Shown here in pieces: positions 18,801-33,680 of a DNA stretch of 64,000 nucleotides (position 1 is the first letter of the stretch; every line of letters starts with the position of its first letter). Source of the stretch: Certhia americana (Eukaryota; Chordata; Aves; Passeriformes; Certhiidae). The translations under genes and the position numbers were made by a program. Location: assembly GCA_018697195.1 (NCBI GenBank), contig JAGMWU010000074.1, forward strand, positions 132,415 through 196,414, written 5' to 3'. A model generated the notes under the pieces. It did no database searches. It saw only the letters and a program-made list of their open reading frames with translations, and was not told the DNA's origin.

Positions 18801-21800
18801 AGTATGTCCCTTTGGATTGTAAACCTTGCAGGGTAGGGCTTTCTGGGTAGGATTAATTCTTCCTAGGTGAACTGGCAAAAAGTTAAGTATCTAGTTCAAA
18901 CCCTATCTAGATTTCCTCTGTAGACTGAAGATATCAGCATGGATGTGCCATCCCAGCCATTTCACACATCTCAGTGAGGGTGGGCAGACTCACATCTCTT
19001 GAGATGGATTTCTGTCTGATTTCTATGGCATGTTTTCATATGTTTGAGACCAGGGTCCAAATTCTGGTATCACTATCTAGATCCCTAGTTGGGATCTACC
19101 AGGTGAGATAGCTCTGAGCAAGTGGGAACTCTTCTGGTTCTTGAGTCATCAATAACTCATTTTGGGTAGGAATTTAGTAACAGGCTGAACTTTTAATGTT
19201 GAATGCTGTGTTCTGTTGCATGCAGTGGTGGAACAAGTTGATTAATGTAACAGTGTGGGGCAATGATCTGCTCTAATAAAAGGTGCTTCTGGTTGGGGCG
19301 TAACATAAGATAAAAACCTGCCCACTCTCTAACCTATTCCAGTACTATTACCCATCCTCCTGACCTGGAAGCTTGATGTGTTTTGCCTGTGATCATCAGT
19401 GAGATGCGATGTCTAATAAAGGCCATAGTACTCCACAGACCTGCTTAGACACCTTGATGGACTTTTAGTGTCTGAACCTCAGACATATCCAATAGTTTAG
19501 GAAGGCAGATGTGCTTTCTAATCCTGTGGCTCACATTCTACTGGCAACGTCCTGCTGACCTCATTAAAGAGGATCTCCCATCTCCCAACTCAGACTATGC
19601 AATCAGGATTAAAGGTTTGGCCTTAACAATTCATCAGTCAGCCATTCGACAAAAGATATAGTTGTTCATTTCTGATCTCATGCAGATTTACTTGTTACCT
19701 ATGTAGCCTTTTCCTTTACTTTGGCATTTTTCCCTTGAATTACTTCTCTGTCCACTGTAACACAGACCCACAAGGAGTCAGACTTTGCCCAGAGCTGTTA
19801 CAGAGGTTAGACAGTAGAGGGTGCAATGTGAGCAATAAATTTATCCTCTAGACATTGTCTCTCCTTTGCTCACAGTCTTACCGACTAAACGAGACCGCAG
19901 TCAACACCTGAGCAATGGCACCATGAAGATAGTCCATGGCCAGCTCGTGAGACTGATGGAATAACTAAAAGGCCAGTTTTCAGCAGTGTTTTTCAAGTAA
20001 TAAATTTTATATTCTTTCTATTCCTTACTCAGCATAGTTCTTACCATATAACCTCTGGATGCTAATATGATAGATAATCTAGATAGAATGTGAAGCCTGG
20101 TCTTCCTCTCATCTTTTCAAATCTTGAACTGTTCCAATACCCATATGCTTTTTAAAATTCTGGCTATGGATCAAGATCATGAATCAACCTGTTCTTTGTT
20201 TTGTTAAAGAAGGATCATGAATTATTCATACTCTGGCAAAAGACACAATGAAATAATTAGGCATTAACTGTGCACTGTAAATCAACCATGAAAGGAGCAA
20301 CTTCCAAACTGAGACTGTATTTCATAAGGATTTGTATCCGTATAGATCATAAATATCTGGCAGTTAGTTTGCTGGGTTTCTGAAATCCAAACAAGGCTCA
20401 TCTTTTTGGCAACTTGTGATGAGCTGAAGAATGTAAAAGAAGCTGTAATTATCCCTATTCTGCATCTTTTCATTTTAATATAGGTCCTTGGGTTAGAGAG
20501 TATGAGATTTAGACTGTCTGACAAAATCATACTTAATCTGGCAAATAAAATATAATAACAAAAGATGTAAATTCCAAGTTTGTGATTAGTTGGTATAAAC
20601 ACATGACAAAACAAGGCAAGAGTTAAACTTTCAATATATATAATAGGTATCATCAATTTATTTGTTAGGTATCTTTCAGACCAGGTCTATGAAGACACTC
20701 AACTTACAGTGGTTTCTTTCAACTAACAGAATTAGTGTGACAATACTTGATTTTTAAATTTTTTTTTCCCCTATGGTAGAGGAATGGGAAAAGATACAGT
20801 TTGATGAAGATTTACATAGGAGTTTGAGGGAATATATTTTTAAGTTGCTGGTTCTGTGGGCTTCAATATCTTCAATCAGCATTTTGGTTATTTAGAGGTG
20901 ATCACTGCTCTCTGGCCTCCAACATTATTGAGTAAAAGATGGATCACAAAAAAAATGTAAAAAGCCCACAATGAACTCAAAACACATCTCATTCTAGAAC
21001 ATGTTCACTAAATAGCTCTATGTGAAGTGGAGTAGTTATGACTGTTGTAATACAGCTTCCTTGGAATACAAACATCAACCCATGCAAGGAAATGGGAACC
21101 GGGCTGAGTCAAAGATGTTGACCCATTTAATGCCTTAGAATAGATAATGCAAGCATTTGTGCTTGCTTATTGCACATGTCCAACTTACCAGACTTTAAAA
21201 TGCATGATGACATGTTAAACCCACTCATTAAGCAGACTCAAACCCAAGACATCCACAGATATTGTTAGACTGAAATCACAGACTGAAGCTTTCTTGTCAC
21301 AGTGCAACTACTTTGAAAAATCCAACATTAGCCTATGCAGCTGGACCTACACCATTCATAATTCTGTTTAGCTAGTGAATGGTTGGAAAGAAAGAATGGA
21401 AACACCTCCTTGCAGGAGAAATTTGAGCCATCTCCAATGTAAACATGAAGGCACAATAAATAAGTGCAGAAACAATGTTATTATAGCAACACAGTGGCCT
21501 GCTAATGTTAGGAAACATGTATCTTGTAAACTTATGAACCTAGGTGCTCTTGGAAGAGTGCTGTTAATACCACAAAAACTGCCTCAGGGTATAAATGGGG
21601 TCATAGGTGTGCTTCATTTGGAAAAAAAAAGTACAATTGTGCTAAAAGGACATGAGAAGAGAAAGCTGTTCACCTCAAGCAGTATTGAAAATTAGGAACT
21701 CCTACTGATAAATTCACAATGGACTCTGAAAACATATCCTTTTAAACAGGAAAAGGAAGCTATTGTAGGCTAGCATAGCCACTGGGGGGAAAAGTGCAAT

Positions 21801-24800
21801 CAGAAGATCAAAATGAGTGCGTTATTCCTGGGTATTGGAACCCAAAGTTGGATTAAATCTGGGAGGTATGATGGGAACAGAGATTGCTTGGAGTTATCCT
21901 GCTTTTGCAGATGATTTTTACAGATACCTCTACACTGCCATGTCTGCTCTCCCACCATTTGTACTACTTAGCTTGAATTCAGTCCTGATTTATAGTGGCA
22001 ATAAGTATCAAGCAGAATCTTTCTGTCATTTGTTCATGATTTTCCAGAAAAGCTGCTGACTAGATTTTTAGCCAGAGGTGAAATCGACGGCAAAGTCTTT
22101 CCATTGTATATAAATTCCATTTCTAGTGCCATAAGTACAGACTGAAAGATCAATATTGTCCCAGAAAATGAAGCTACATGGCATACTGGCAACACTAGAG
22201 CATTCCTAAAATCTTTGAGATGCCTTGCTTTTGTTTCAATCACAAGAATCACAGCATTCATTAGCACTGATTTTTCAAAGGGCCATTTAAAAAGTATAAA
22301 CAACTTCATGGGCCTGCAGACTTGACTGAATTTTATGACATTATTGTAGGTTGTTTACAAGGCGTATAATGATCAATCCCTAAATATGTCAATCAAAATC
22401 TTATGACCTTATGTCTGTAGCAGCTATAAGAGCCTTTACACAATTATCTGAGGCATTTTTATTTTGAGATTAGTGTACATATTTGTGTTTTGACTTCAGG
22501 TTGGCCAAATTTGACCTGGCCAAATTTTCCTCATGGTCTTCTCTACCACTTAATAGATTTGCACTGGTTTATGGCATGACTGACTTTGTCCTTCCTCAGC
22601 CCTCAGCTCTGAATCCTAGGGGAAGGGATTGTAACCAGTACCTTCCAATCAGTTAACTCAGGAAGAGGTGATGACAGGTCTCTGCCGTTAGTTGCTGTTT
22701 CATGATTGATTCAGTGGTATCCCCCTTCTAGAGAAAACAGTGTTTGCAAGAAGAGCATGACTGCAAGGTGCCAAGCACACCACCAGCCGTGTTGGCGTGG
22801 GTCTAATATTGATCTCTTTTAGGTAAAAAAGATGTGTTAGATTCAGCTTTGCTCCACTGCCATCCCCAAGCCCACCTGCATGGCCGGGTGGTTTGTGCCA
22901 GTGGGTCTGGTAAATCCTCAAATACACATCTCCCAAATGCAATACTGAGGCCATCTCCTTGGTAAGCATTTTCAGGCTAGACTACTGAGTCTTGCTTTGC
23001 TCACATGCATGAGAACTGATGGTGCAAAGTCCATAATAATCCATAATAAGAAATGGTGGTGTTTCTATTTGATGTCAATCCACCTCTGAACTAATTGCTG
23101 GTGGATTACACATGGGCTTACCTTCCCTGAGGTAGTCCTGGTCCTGGGCACTGCTAGCCGGTGCACCACAAGAAACAAAAGCCAGAGTTTACAGAACAGG
23201 AAACCTCCCCACAAGTCTGGCCCCATTTGAGGCACCCTCTGGTCCCAGGATAGGAGTGCCCAAGTTTCGGGCTCTCTAACTTCTCCTCCCCCCTGCTCTG
23301 GGGAGATGTTCCTGCCATTGGACATCCCATCAGCCTATGCAAAAGCAGCTGCCTGTGTCCCCCTGCTGACAGGGACCCCTAAACACCCATATATGCAAAT
23401 GTGTACATATGCACACTACCCACAAACGCTCACTGGAAAAAAGACAAAGCAGATGAAATAATGGTAGCTGTCTGATTTAGTTTCTGATTGTTTGCCAACA
23501 TTATGGGCTGTGTCCAGCAAGTGTTTTGTGTATGACATTCTCTGAGGAGCTACTGGACTGACTGAGCATTGCCCATGCCTTTGGAAATTCACACACCTGT
23601 AAAAGGCTTTAATGGAAGAAGAGAATTTATCAGATACTAGTGGTTAGGACTTTGCTTGGGCTTTGTGGGTATTTCTTCCTTGGAAAGTTTTGCATATCAA
23701 GTAAATAGCTTTTATTTCTCAGCTACATGAATTTCTAAGGGCAGCACATACATCTTTACAAAAAATGCAGAAAAGGAAGAAATAATATTTGGTGGATGTT
23801 AACCAGAAATCTCTTGGTTCTGTTTACACAAAATCTTTATAAATGACCAGGGCAGGGGCAGGCTGAATGCAAAGCCTTCTCCCTAACTGGGAAAAGAAGT
23901 GACAATTGCTCCTTCCTCCCCACCCTTTGCATCTTGACATCTCAGCCAGCTCCATGGACAACTCTACTGCTTCTAATCTTATAAAATTGATTTTTGCCAT
24001 CACTGTTTCTTGTAGTGGTGAGGAGAATGCCTTAATGCACCATGATCTGTTTCTCTGTTTGTTATGGTACTTTCCTGAATGCTCATCTTGTGTAGAGACC
24101 CTTCATGTGCTGAATGCCCCACTAACATGGGTCAGGATACATTCCAGGACCCAGAGAACATCTGGGAAATACTGGCTGCATTTGTACAACATCTGAGCCA
24201 TCAGATTCAGAAATATTGTAAGCAATCTTACGTCCTCAGACAGAGGACTCTGTATCACTTAGTGCAAATCGACAGCTTGGGGTCTGGCTCCCTGTAATGT
24301 TAGTGAACACAAAAAAGGAGCCAGGCCCTGAGTAGAAGTGTATTATGTCACAGGAGTTTTTGTGAAAAGGTGGGTGAAAGCAGCTGCCACCAGGCTGTGA
24401 GCTGTGGGGCTGGTAGACAGCTCTCCCTCCTGCCTCACTCAGTGCACCCCAAGGCTGGCACAGGACCTCTGTGGAGTCATGTTGCTGGGGGTGGACGCAT
24501 TAATCTTAGTCGTGGCTTTCACTTTGCACATCTTTGTTGTGCTTTAGGAATGGTACTCCCTAGTTTAATGCTCCCACTGAGACTCTCCAAACCATGCGCC
24601 ACTCACTTGCTCCGTCTTCCCTCTCCCCTTTTCTTTGGGGTGCGATGGAGGGAAGAACTGGAGGCAGAAAACGATTGTGGCTGAGATAAGCACAACTTAC
24701 TGGAAACAGCAATGAGATAAGAGAATGAACAGCAAGAACAAGAACGTTAATGACAGAGAGTACAAGAAAGAGGCAAATGTTTCACATGGAACCCCCTCGA

Positions 24801-27066
24801 CTGAAGACAAAACCCAGCTGCTCCCTCCACCACTCTACTCCACACTAGACCAGGAAGAGACACCTTTGCCCACCCCCAGAAAAGGTTTGAAGTGGTATAG
24901 AAGAACATCCAGGTGCTATCCATGTCCCTTCCCATCTACGGCAAAATCCAACCCTGTCCTGGCTGAAACTGGGACAGTTTTGCACAGAAGAAAATATGAG
25001 ACAGAAAAATATGCTACCTTGTCATATGAAAATAATATAATAATAGGAAAAAGCCATATGCAGGGTTGGCAATATTTTATATCAGTTTAAAAATTACAGA
25101 GAGAACCTGGAAACAATTTATATGTTTTCTATGACAGAAAAATAGTTCAAACAATTCAAAGGAGTGTTTTTTTCTGGCAGAGGAACATTGATGTATTGAA
25201 ATAAAAATCTTACCAATTTATTTGTTAGCTAGAGGTAAAATGAGTATTGGAGTCGTTCTAAACTGTTACTGGTTTCCCAGTAAGAGGAATAATTGCCATG
25301 TTTATTCAAATTTAAGTAGCTAGTAAGAATTTTCAGGAAAAGTATGATATGAGATTGAGTTTAGGTAATTTGGAAGAAAATACAGATTAAGATCTGTAAC
25401 TACTACAACCATTCTTTTACCTATTCCAACCATCAAGTAGTTGAAACACATTATCAAAATAATGAAGTGCCTCATAGAAAAAGATACCTGAATTAGTCTG
25501 TGATATGAGATGGGAACAGCAAAACTGGAGAACAACAGTAATAAATCAAGAACTATTACCAGCTGACAGTTTTTTAGGGCAAAACTAAAGGTAAGAATGC
25601 CTGCCATGTTAGAAACTTATATTATAATTGCTGGGAAAATGCAATTATACAGAAACAGTTGTACAAAAATTCAACATGTTATCCTGGAGCTGCCACAGTT
25701 TCATGTAAATTGGGCCCTGCCTGGCCATGATAGAAAATATTGTTCTCAGACCAATCTAATTGGCTTTATGGTTTAATGAAGGTGTGACTGTTCTTCACAC
25801 TGTGACATATCCAGAGGTGGAGGTACAGCTGGAAGAAAGGAGATGGTGATGGAAGTAAGGATGTTGAGCTGATGACTTCATCTGAGAATGTCTCTGGCAG
25901 GTGACAATCCTGACAGGCTAAATGGGAACTGGAGAATCAGGAAAGTTGAGCTGAGGGAGATCTTACTGCCTAACAAGGTCCTGGTGATTTTTGGGAAACC
26001 TGCAGGGTTTTCTGATGGTATAGCATACTCCAGGGATTAATCAGACACTGCATAACATTCTACATTGCTCTGTGTTCCTCAGTATTACTCTATAGTATTA
26101 AACACACCTCCTGAACCATGTTGATGTTGACAGAAATTGTTGCTAATCTGGACTGTAGGAAGGAAGTTGTGGGTAGGATGTCTCTCACAAGAGAGAGCTA
26201 GGAGAGTCTGTTGCTATGTTGTGCTGGGCAGAGGGATAAAATTAGAGGCCACAGATCAGTTTGTCCTGTGCCATCCTGTGAAGGAGACCCTGACAGGCTC
26301 TTTGACACTGCATAGCTGTTGAACAATACAAGAAGAACTTTGTATTCAGATCTTTTCAAAGCTTCAGCACACTGTTGCTGCTATATAATCATTGAGCTGC
26401 TGAGGCTGCAGATGCCTGCTAACAACCCTGCAGCTTGTCCTAGAGGTCACAGGGTCAATTCCACTCTTGTTCCTATTTAGTGCACCCCACATCACATGCG
26501 TAACTGGAGACTGTGTGCTCAGAGAGTGGGATCCTATCCTTGAAATTAGATGCTTTGTTGGGAGTGGTTTTTGTGCTGGGACAGGCTGTGGCTGGATAAA
26601 TTTTCTCTACAATCACTTACTGCTGTATGAATGGCCCTACTGATAAAGCTTTTGTGTTTATGTGCTTGCTAACTTCAAAGAACACTATTGCCTATATTAA
26701 TTCAGATCAGATTTCAGGAGCTGCATTAAAATCCAGGAAGAGCCAGATGGCTGGCTGTTTGAAGAAGAACTTTCATGTTTAGCTTTTAAAAATGGAAAAA
26801 ACCAACAACCCCAACACCTTAAAAACATCAACTTACAGCAATTTTAGATTGACATTTTTGTTTTAACCACTGCTTTCTTTTTGCTTCCTGCTCTCTTCTT
26901 AACTAAATGCCAATTCATACTCCTGAAATTTGTCTCAGACTCAAATTAAAATCCTTGAAGCATTCTGTTTTTTATTTCCTATATATCATATTTCCTTAGC
27001 ATCGTCCTTGGATGGTACTATTTGTGCTTCAGTGAGGAGAGAACTATCCTCAAAGTGCTGTCAGAA

Positions 27067-27068
<2 letters not shown>
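3814..27068. other. Non-coding single-copy DNA, no gene recognised
   Basis: AT-leaning sequence dense in stops in all frames. Open frames of 60-190 codons occur on both strands (the longest at 10244-10813 minus) but none shows a recognisable domain, codon bias or paired splice sites. An (AAAT)n run lies at 6115-6141 and short A-runs occur near 7072 and 9452. No CR1 tail was noticed. It could be an intron or an intergenic gene desert. Confidence 0.6.
6115..6141. repeat. (AAAT)n microsatellite
   Basis: Six or so AAAT/TAAA units with one G interruption, followed by an A-rich stretch to about 6160. Confidence 0.8.

Positions 27069-27112
<44 letters not shown>
27069..27112. repeat. (CA)n microsatellite
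   Basis: An uninterrupted CA dinucleotide repeat of about 22 units. Confidence 0.95.
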
Positions 27113-27114
<2 letters not shown>

Positions 27115-30100
27115 AACAAATCTTCTCTGCCAGTTTTACTTAGTAAGCTAAATCACACAAGCTGAATAGGCAATGGTACATTGCTGCAGTGTGTGTAGGT
27201 CCCACGAGCAGGGCTGACAGCCCCACCAGCTCTATCACCAGCACCCAGAGACTCCCTCTTATCTCTCTCCTGACTTTCACCCTTCCCTGCCACCTCTCAA
27301 ACCTTCAGAAGTTCATGTTTAAGAGCACGTGGGAAGGCATACTGCACTTAGATTTTCACTTGCACAAAACACTTACCAGGGTATCTGTTAATTTGAGAAT
27401 ATAATAAAATAAGCTTAGATAGTAAAGAAATCTAGAACAGGCAGGAGAGGAGTGAGGAACTGAAAGGAAAGACATTAGTCATTTCACTGCTGCTTGGACA
27501 AGACGGTGATGTTGTGGTAATGAGTGTCAGGAATGTACATTTTATGAAAATGGCAGTGTTTGGTATTTGGGCTTCTGTGGAAATGTAAAAATAGAATGGA
27601 CTCTTAATAGGATCTTACAGAAACTTTGAAAGATTACAATAGAAATTACATATAGCTACAGTATGTTGTTTCATTTAAAATGATTTTATAGATAGCTATA
27701 GCTAGATTACAGAAAAAAACCCACACTGACTCTATATCTTGTTAAAAAAATCTGTATATGTGCATAGGATCAAAAAAGCAAAGGGTGGAGATGGTAAGAA
27801 GCTGATCCTGTGGTGATTCCTGACTAGGTGTAAGATTTTTAATATTTTTACAGCTATCTAGTTACAGCAGTGAATAGTTCCCAATAAGTAATTGATCAGA
27901 TTCTATTCTTTTCTGTTCATGGAATTAACCAAAGCAAGATGCTGATTTCCCTCATCACCCCCAAAACTAATTTTGCGATCTTTTTATCAGTTCTTATATA
28001 AATAAAATACACACTGTGCTAGAAAAAATAAGGCCATTCTTCATAAGATTGCTGTAATAATAAAGTTCAGCAATGAATGTGAGATGTAGAGATATGACAG
28101 AGGGCCAAAAATGTACTTTGCTGCTGCCAAATACACCTCATCTCATGTAAATTGCCACTTTCTTTCAATAGTTGGGATTGCTATGTCTTTTCCCTGGAGA
28201 AACTTTAGTGAAGCTACTTTATCTTTTGATGTACTTAGATCTGAGTGTATCTCCAGCTGGAAAAAAACACAAACAAACATTCCAAAGAATGTGTTCAGAC
28301 TTGTGCACTTAAAAATCAAAATCATATGCAAAGCTTTGGATAAAATATATTGGTTTTGCAATATGGTGTAATTTTGTTCACATTTGCACTTCAAAAGGCT
28401 GTAATGGGGAAATCCAAAATCCGCTGCTGATGAAGTTTCTAATAAATCAGTCTTGAATATATCCTTCAGTGCTTAGTTGCAAAAAAGGGGCTCTGTGCTG
28501 CTTGGCCAGTCTGTTGATATTTGTATTGCTGTGAAATTGCAGACTCAGCAACATCCAGCGGGTGCCGACCACAAGTTCTGAACTACTGTAATGGCCTTGC
28601 TCAACAAACACACTCGCTATTTTTGACTCAAAGGCAATTTACCAGCCTGTCTGTACACTCTTTGGTTGACATTCCCAGAAGTTATCATGTATTTGGAGGG
28701 TTGCTTAATGTATAGCTAGTAGGTATTTTTGAACAGAACTGAACATTTTGTAACACTTCTGTTGAATTTTTTAACCTGTAAGTGAATAATGGAAAATAAC
28801 ATCTGCTCCTTGCTGTGGGGTTTGAAATGTGATCTTTTTTTGGATGTTTATGTGGGGCACTCTGATAGGGATCTCTTTAAGCTGTACCAAATCAAAACAG
28901 AGCTTGGCCCATGGCACATAGTCCTGTGATTTACAGGCTGAAACACGTTTCTATTCCAGCCTCCCTAGTAACTCAGGCTTTCAGCTGGAAATACAATCTC
29001 TGTATCTCTGAAGTTGGGAGAATTTACTAATCAGAGTACTTTTCCCCTAGGTGATGTCTCCTTGGAAAAGAAAATAGGAGCATGGAGGGGCTGGAGTGGT
29101 ATTGTAGATAATTAGGTGCCCACAAAGCCATTCAATCTCTTTTCTCCTCAGCACTATAGCTGGGACAAGAGAATAAGATGGAAATACTTGAGGTGTTTTC
29201 TCACAAAAAGGAAATTTAATAAACCAAGGGCAAAGGTCACAAGTGAAGGCAAAGGAAAAGATTTACTCTCTACTTTCCATTTTTTGGGAAGCAGGATTTC
29301 AGTACCCATAGTAATAATGAATGCCCTCCCTCTCACCTCCAGCCTTTCCCTTAGCTTTTATTATGGAGCAGCTGCCATGTGGAATATTCCTTTGCTCAGC
29401 TTGGGTCACCTGTCCCGGCTGTGTTTACTCCTGAAGTCTTGACCACCCCATGCTGACTGGTGAGAGGGTAATGTTGGAGAGACAGCCTTGCTGCTGTGCC
29501 ACTGAGTAATCAACCCATTTGTAGCATCAACACCCAGCATAGCGCTAAAAGGGCAGCCCTGGGGAAAGTTAAATCCATCCCAGCCAGTTCAATACGCTAC
29601 AGCTCAAGCATTGTTATCAGAGCACCCTGCCTGCTGCTTTATCAGAGCTCCTCCATTGCTATCTATGGTCTTGCTGTTGCCTGAACACAGCCCATAAATA
29701 CTTCTTTTCAAAGCGTACCTTCACCTTCCTGAGGTATGTTTTAGGAGCTTAAGTATATATAAACTAAACATGCTGAGTGCCAAAAACCAGTCAGCTCAGA
29801 TATAGAATAGGTCAATGAGAGAGTGAATATTTTTTTATTGTGAGAAAGAGGTGCTTTCAACTCCTCTCGCCTCTCAGATAATAGTTCTACAATGCTTTTG
29901 AGCCTAGTTTTGAAAATAATTGCTTACCTTTAGAACAATAACTTTGTCTGGAAAAATTCAACCTCATGTGCAGCTGTTTGTTATAGATACAAGCACCTGA
30001 AAACAAGAGACTGTAAAAAAAGCAGGTTTGCAGCCTCACAGCATTTGCTTTTTTCTTCTATTCAAGCTACGATTACCATGACATCCACCTGGTGTGGAAG

Positions 30101-33100
30101 CATATAGTGCCATGTTCACAGCTGAGCTTAAACTAGAACAGGTTATACCCTTTCTGTCTGCCTAAACACCACAAAGTCAGCAGTAGGACCACAGGCCCTT
30201 GGCTGGTGAGCAGACAAATCATGACTGAAGCAAGCGTGTGCACTAGTTCACTGCAGTTGAGGGCTCAACATTCCCAGTTTACAGGATTTCTCCATGTTCT
30301 CACAAGTTTATCAGTGTACAGCTGAACCTTTTCATCATGTGGCAGGGAAAGGAAGGTGGAAGGTCAGCTGAAGGCGATGCCATCAGAATCAGCAATTTCT
30401 CTTTGGAGAGGGCAATCCTAGTTGGGGGATTTGCCTAGTTTCTGGTCTTTGTACGTGCTAAATATTGTAAATGGAAGAGAGGGAAGGAAGCAGTCTGGAC
30501 AGTATCTGTGGGATGCTGGGCAGTATTTTTACTCAGAAGATGACTTGTAGAAGTTTCTGCATGCCTGCTGAGCATCAAGGGGATTTGAAGTTTCAAAAAG
30601 AGGTAAATCTCAGTTCCAGCTGTATTTCTTAAGTTTCATAATTAATCAGAACTATCAAAATTAAAGGAACATGAAACTGCAACAGAGATGTACAGTTCAA
30701 GCAAACAAGAAACAAAGAACAGGCATGCTTATTGCAAAGTGGGAACCATGTTGCTTTAATGGCTTTTTCACTGAAAATCTGCAGACCTATGAGTGATTCT
30801 GCAAACTGTGAATATTGCCCAAGTGGAATGCTCAGATGTACAAGAAAAGATATAAAAACTTGAGCCACAGAGAACCTGCCTCCCATTACTAAATAAAACA
30901 GCTGGCTTATGTTGACACTAATACCTTCCTGGGGAATTTTCTCTCTGCATCACTTGAAGCCCTCACCATCCTGTGTTGACCTTTTCCATTTTGTGCTTGG
31001 TCTGTATTTCCAGTGGAACTGAACTTAATGTGCCTGCTCTGTTTTGGTTATGCCTAGAAGTGGGCACAACAAGTTTGGGATTCACCACATTTCAAATTAA
31101 ATATTTTTCTGTCCTCTGTGAAAACTCCAGCCCCCTCTGACTATGGAAAATGTTTTAACTTTTTTTTTCTGTGTGTATGAGAGCTTCCACCCACTGGTCT
31201 ACTTCCTGCTTTCAACCAAAGCATTGAGGGGAAGACAGCAAAAGGAGAAGGCAAATGCAAAGCAGTAATTTCATAACAGGGGCCCACAGGCATGAAAAGC
31301 AGAACCTTCACTGGCTTACATCTTATACCCTTGACCTTGAAATGTTGACTGTTTCTTATTTCAAAGGCTGGATTTCTTTATTTTTCTTCCTTTTCCGCAG
31401 TAAAAAAACCCACTTCATCTGAACTCTGTGGTGAAAAGCCAAAACTGTAGTCAAAACTGTATTCTAAACTTTGTGTAACTCTGTGGATTGTGGCAACAAC
31501 CATCATCACAATTAAGTTCAATAAAAAAATCTGGACTCTAGTTAGAGAAATTATTTGTATTCTAGTATAGTAAAACTGGGAACAAAGCCCTTACAAATCG
31601 TGCTGCAAGCCATCAACTAGCTAGGGAAATGTGCAATTTCATCTACAAGAATGCTATGCAATGACTCTTGATGTCTTCTCATACACCAATATGTAAATGT
31701 TCATCAGGAACTAATGAAGTCCAAGAACAATCCACTGGTGTCCAGGAAAATTGCACCTAACTCCTAATGGGACTCAGTGAGATAGCTCAGGGGTTTTTAG
31801 CATAGAACTCTGGATTTTAGCAAATTTTCCTTGTTCATTTTTGGGAACCATGATCAGTCATAATTTTTCTAAAGATCCACCCATCATCCAACCAAAAAAC
31901 CCATGAAATTGCTATTGGCTGTCAAGTAGTCTGCAGGTGGCACAGTATTTGCTTTTAGAATTCTTTCCAGTATCTGACAAAGCAAGTGGTGGAAATGTTT
32001 ATACAAATATAGCAGAGTGCATCTTTGTCAATATTGCTGTCATATCAGGAGATATTAATTTTAGATCTGTTCCTGGGATTTCTATCCAGCACTTAATCTG
32101 CATCTTTACTCTCTTTCCCTACAAATTACATGTCTGTGCTGAATACTCCTAGTTCAGCCAGCAGAACAAAGACATGAGAATTAAGTAAGTTTTTGGTGAT
32201 GCTGAAAACATCCCTTTCGCAGTACTTTCCAATAGCTCCTTTTAAAGTTTTTCAGCAGCTGTGCAGTGTGTTTCAATAGTTCCTTCCAAAGGACTTGTCT
32301 TGGCATATATTCGTCCTGAATATAGAAATGGTAAGGATGGTTTTCTGGTGGAAGGCTCTGACCTGTCTGAGAATGGTTCATGACAATATATAATTTAGTG
32401 TGTGAAGTCTTAAATTAGATACTGGTTTTCCACACAAAAGCCATATCTCTTCACTTGCTTTACAATTTTTTTTATATTAAATAATTTGTTAGGCTTTGCT
32501 GCTATGTATATGGATAGAAAAAGGAGTTACTGCCTTTAGGTATTGTATTGATAAGTTGTGCAGATAAACACTCCCACTAACTCGAATAGGATCTTATCTT
32601 TAAAAGACACAGTTGCCAGATTAATCATAAATATATCTTGTGATTATCCTGGAAAAATGGATGCTTCCACTGTTCTCTCAGAAAAATCCCAGACTGATGA
32701 AACTGCCTTCCTGCTGGCTTAAAAGGAACTTTTAAAAATATGTTTTATACTTATGTGAATTGAACCTTTGTATGGGACTAGGATATAGAACTCCAGGCTT
32801 TCAGCAGGCAGTAGAGAATTTTGTTTGAGTTTTCTTCTAATTTATTTTCACTACTTTTTCGTAACTGAGTTAGACCAAATGCATTTGAAAAAACAAGAAG
32901 TTACAGTAAGGATAAATAGGTCATATAATCCCTTATTTGCAGCTTCAGTCATATTGATTTGTGTTATTGATAGATTTGATATACATTTAAAAAGCAGACC
33001 AAAAGTGTCTGCTCTCTGTCTTCTGAGTTTCGTTCAAAGTTGTTTTCCACTTGATACAGCTCAGGAACTGGAGCAGAGGTCTTCCATTTGCTGAGTTCCC

Positions 33101-33367
33101 CAGGCACTGTTAAATGTTACTTTTAGGATGAGTAAACATTTAACATGTCCCTACAAAGAGCAGGGACCATGGGAGCAAGGGAGAAGAACAACACATGTGA
33201 TAGCTTAATCCTTACGGCTGTATTCCAGTAATAAAAAATATCAGTTCACATCCTCTGTAACAGAGGAGAGAATGGAATATAAGTGTTTTGCCTGAGTGTC
33301 AGGAAATATTCTACTCCTCAGCTATGTAACTCTGCCTCACGCTTATGTCTAATCCAAAATCCTGGGA
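27113..33367. other. Non-coding single-copy DNA, no gene recognised
   Basis: No open frame with recognisable homology and no repeat family identified by eye. Short open frames at 28111-28394 and 29116-29442 overlap on both strands and look like chance. Confidence 0.6.
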
Positions 33368-33680
33368 TGTTGTATTCCCTTTAGGAATGTTTTTCCCCCA
33401 AAACCCCTCCCCCAGAAACTGTTACCTGGCCTGGGTTACCTGCCCCCTGGTCTCCTGACCTATAGCCATCGGACAAGTAACCTGACCCCGACCCCAAAGG
33501 TGATAAAAACCCCTCTCCCCCATGTGACCCCTCTCTCTCGCCTCCGGATTCCCTTCAAGGAATAAAGGCCTTGGAATACATCCTGGGGTAAGGGGGCCTC
33601 TTTTGTAACTCTCTCTACCCTATTCTGTAGTTCCCTCTTCCAATACTCCCCCTAAATCTGGGCTGGCAGCTTGTGGGGGG
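33368..33680 (+). mobile_element. Second LTR-like element (probable solo LTR)
   Basis: A C-rich block that stands out from its AT-rich flanks. It opens TGTTG and contains a CCAT-type box (GCCATCGG, near 33466), a TATA-like GATAAAAA (33502-33509) and AATAAA (33561-33566). A GT/T-rich and CT-rich segment follows (about 33601-33650), and a G-run at 33674-33682. This is the usual U3-R-U5 order, on the plus strand. The 3' boundary is unsure: a TG...CA reading could end at 33642, or the block may extend to the G-run. No coding region and no target-site duplication are visible. A promoter plus polyadenylation site of a cellular transcript is a weaker alternative. Confidence 0.5.
33561..33566 (+). 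promoter_or_regulatory. Candidate LTR polyadenylation signal (AATAAA)
   Basis: AATAAA about 55 bp downstream of the TATA-like GATAAAAA. It is followed within 50 bp by a T- and CT-rich downstream element, as expected for LTR R/U5. Confidence 0.45.

Noticed and set aside
23128..23141. TGAGGTAG seed resembling let-7
   Set aside because: The following bases do not match the mature microRNA and no hairpin partner is present nearby.
24725..25090. 121-codon plus-strand open frame with an Asn/Lys-rich start
   Set aside because: No recognisable domain. It ends in AT-rich sequence typical of the surrounding non-coding DNA.
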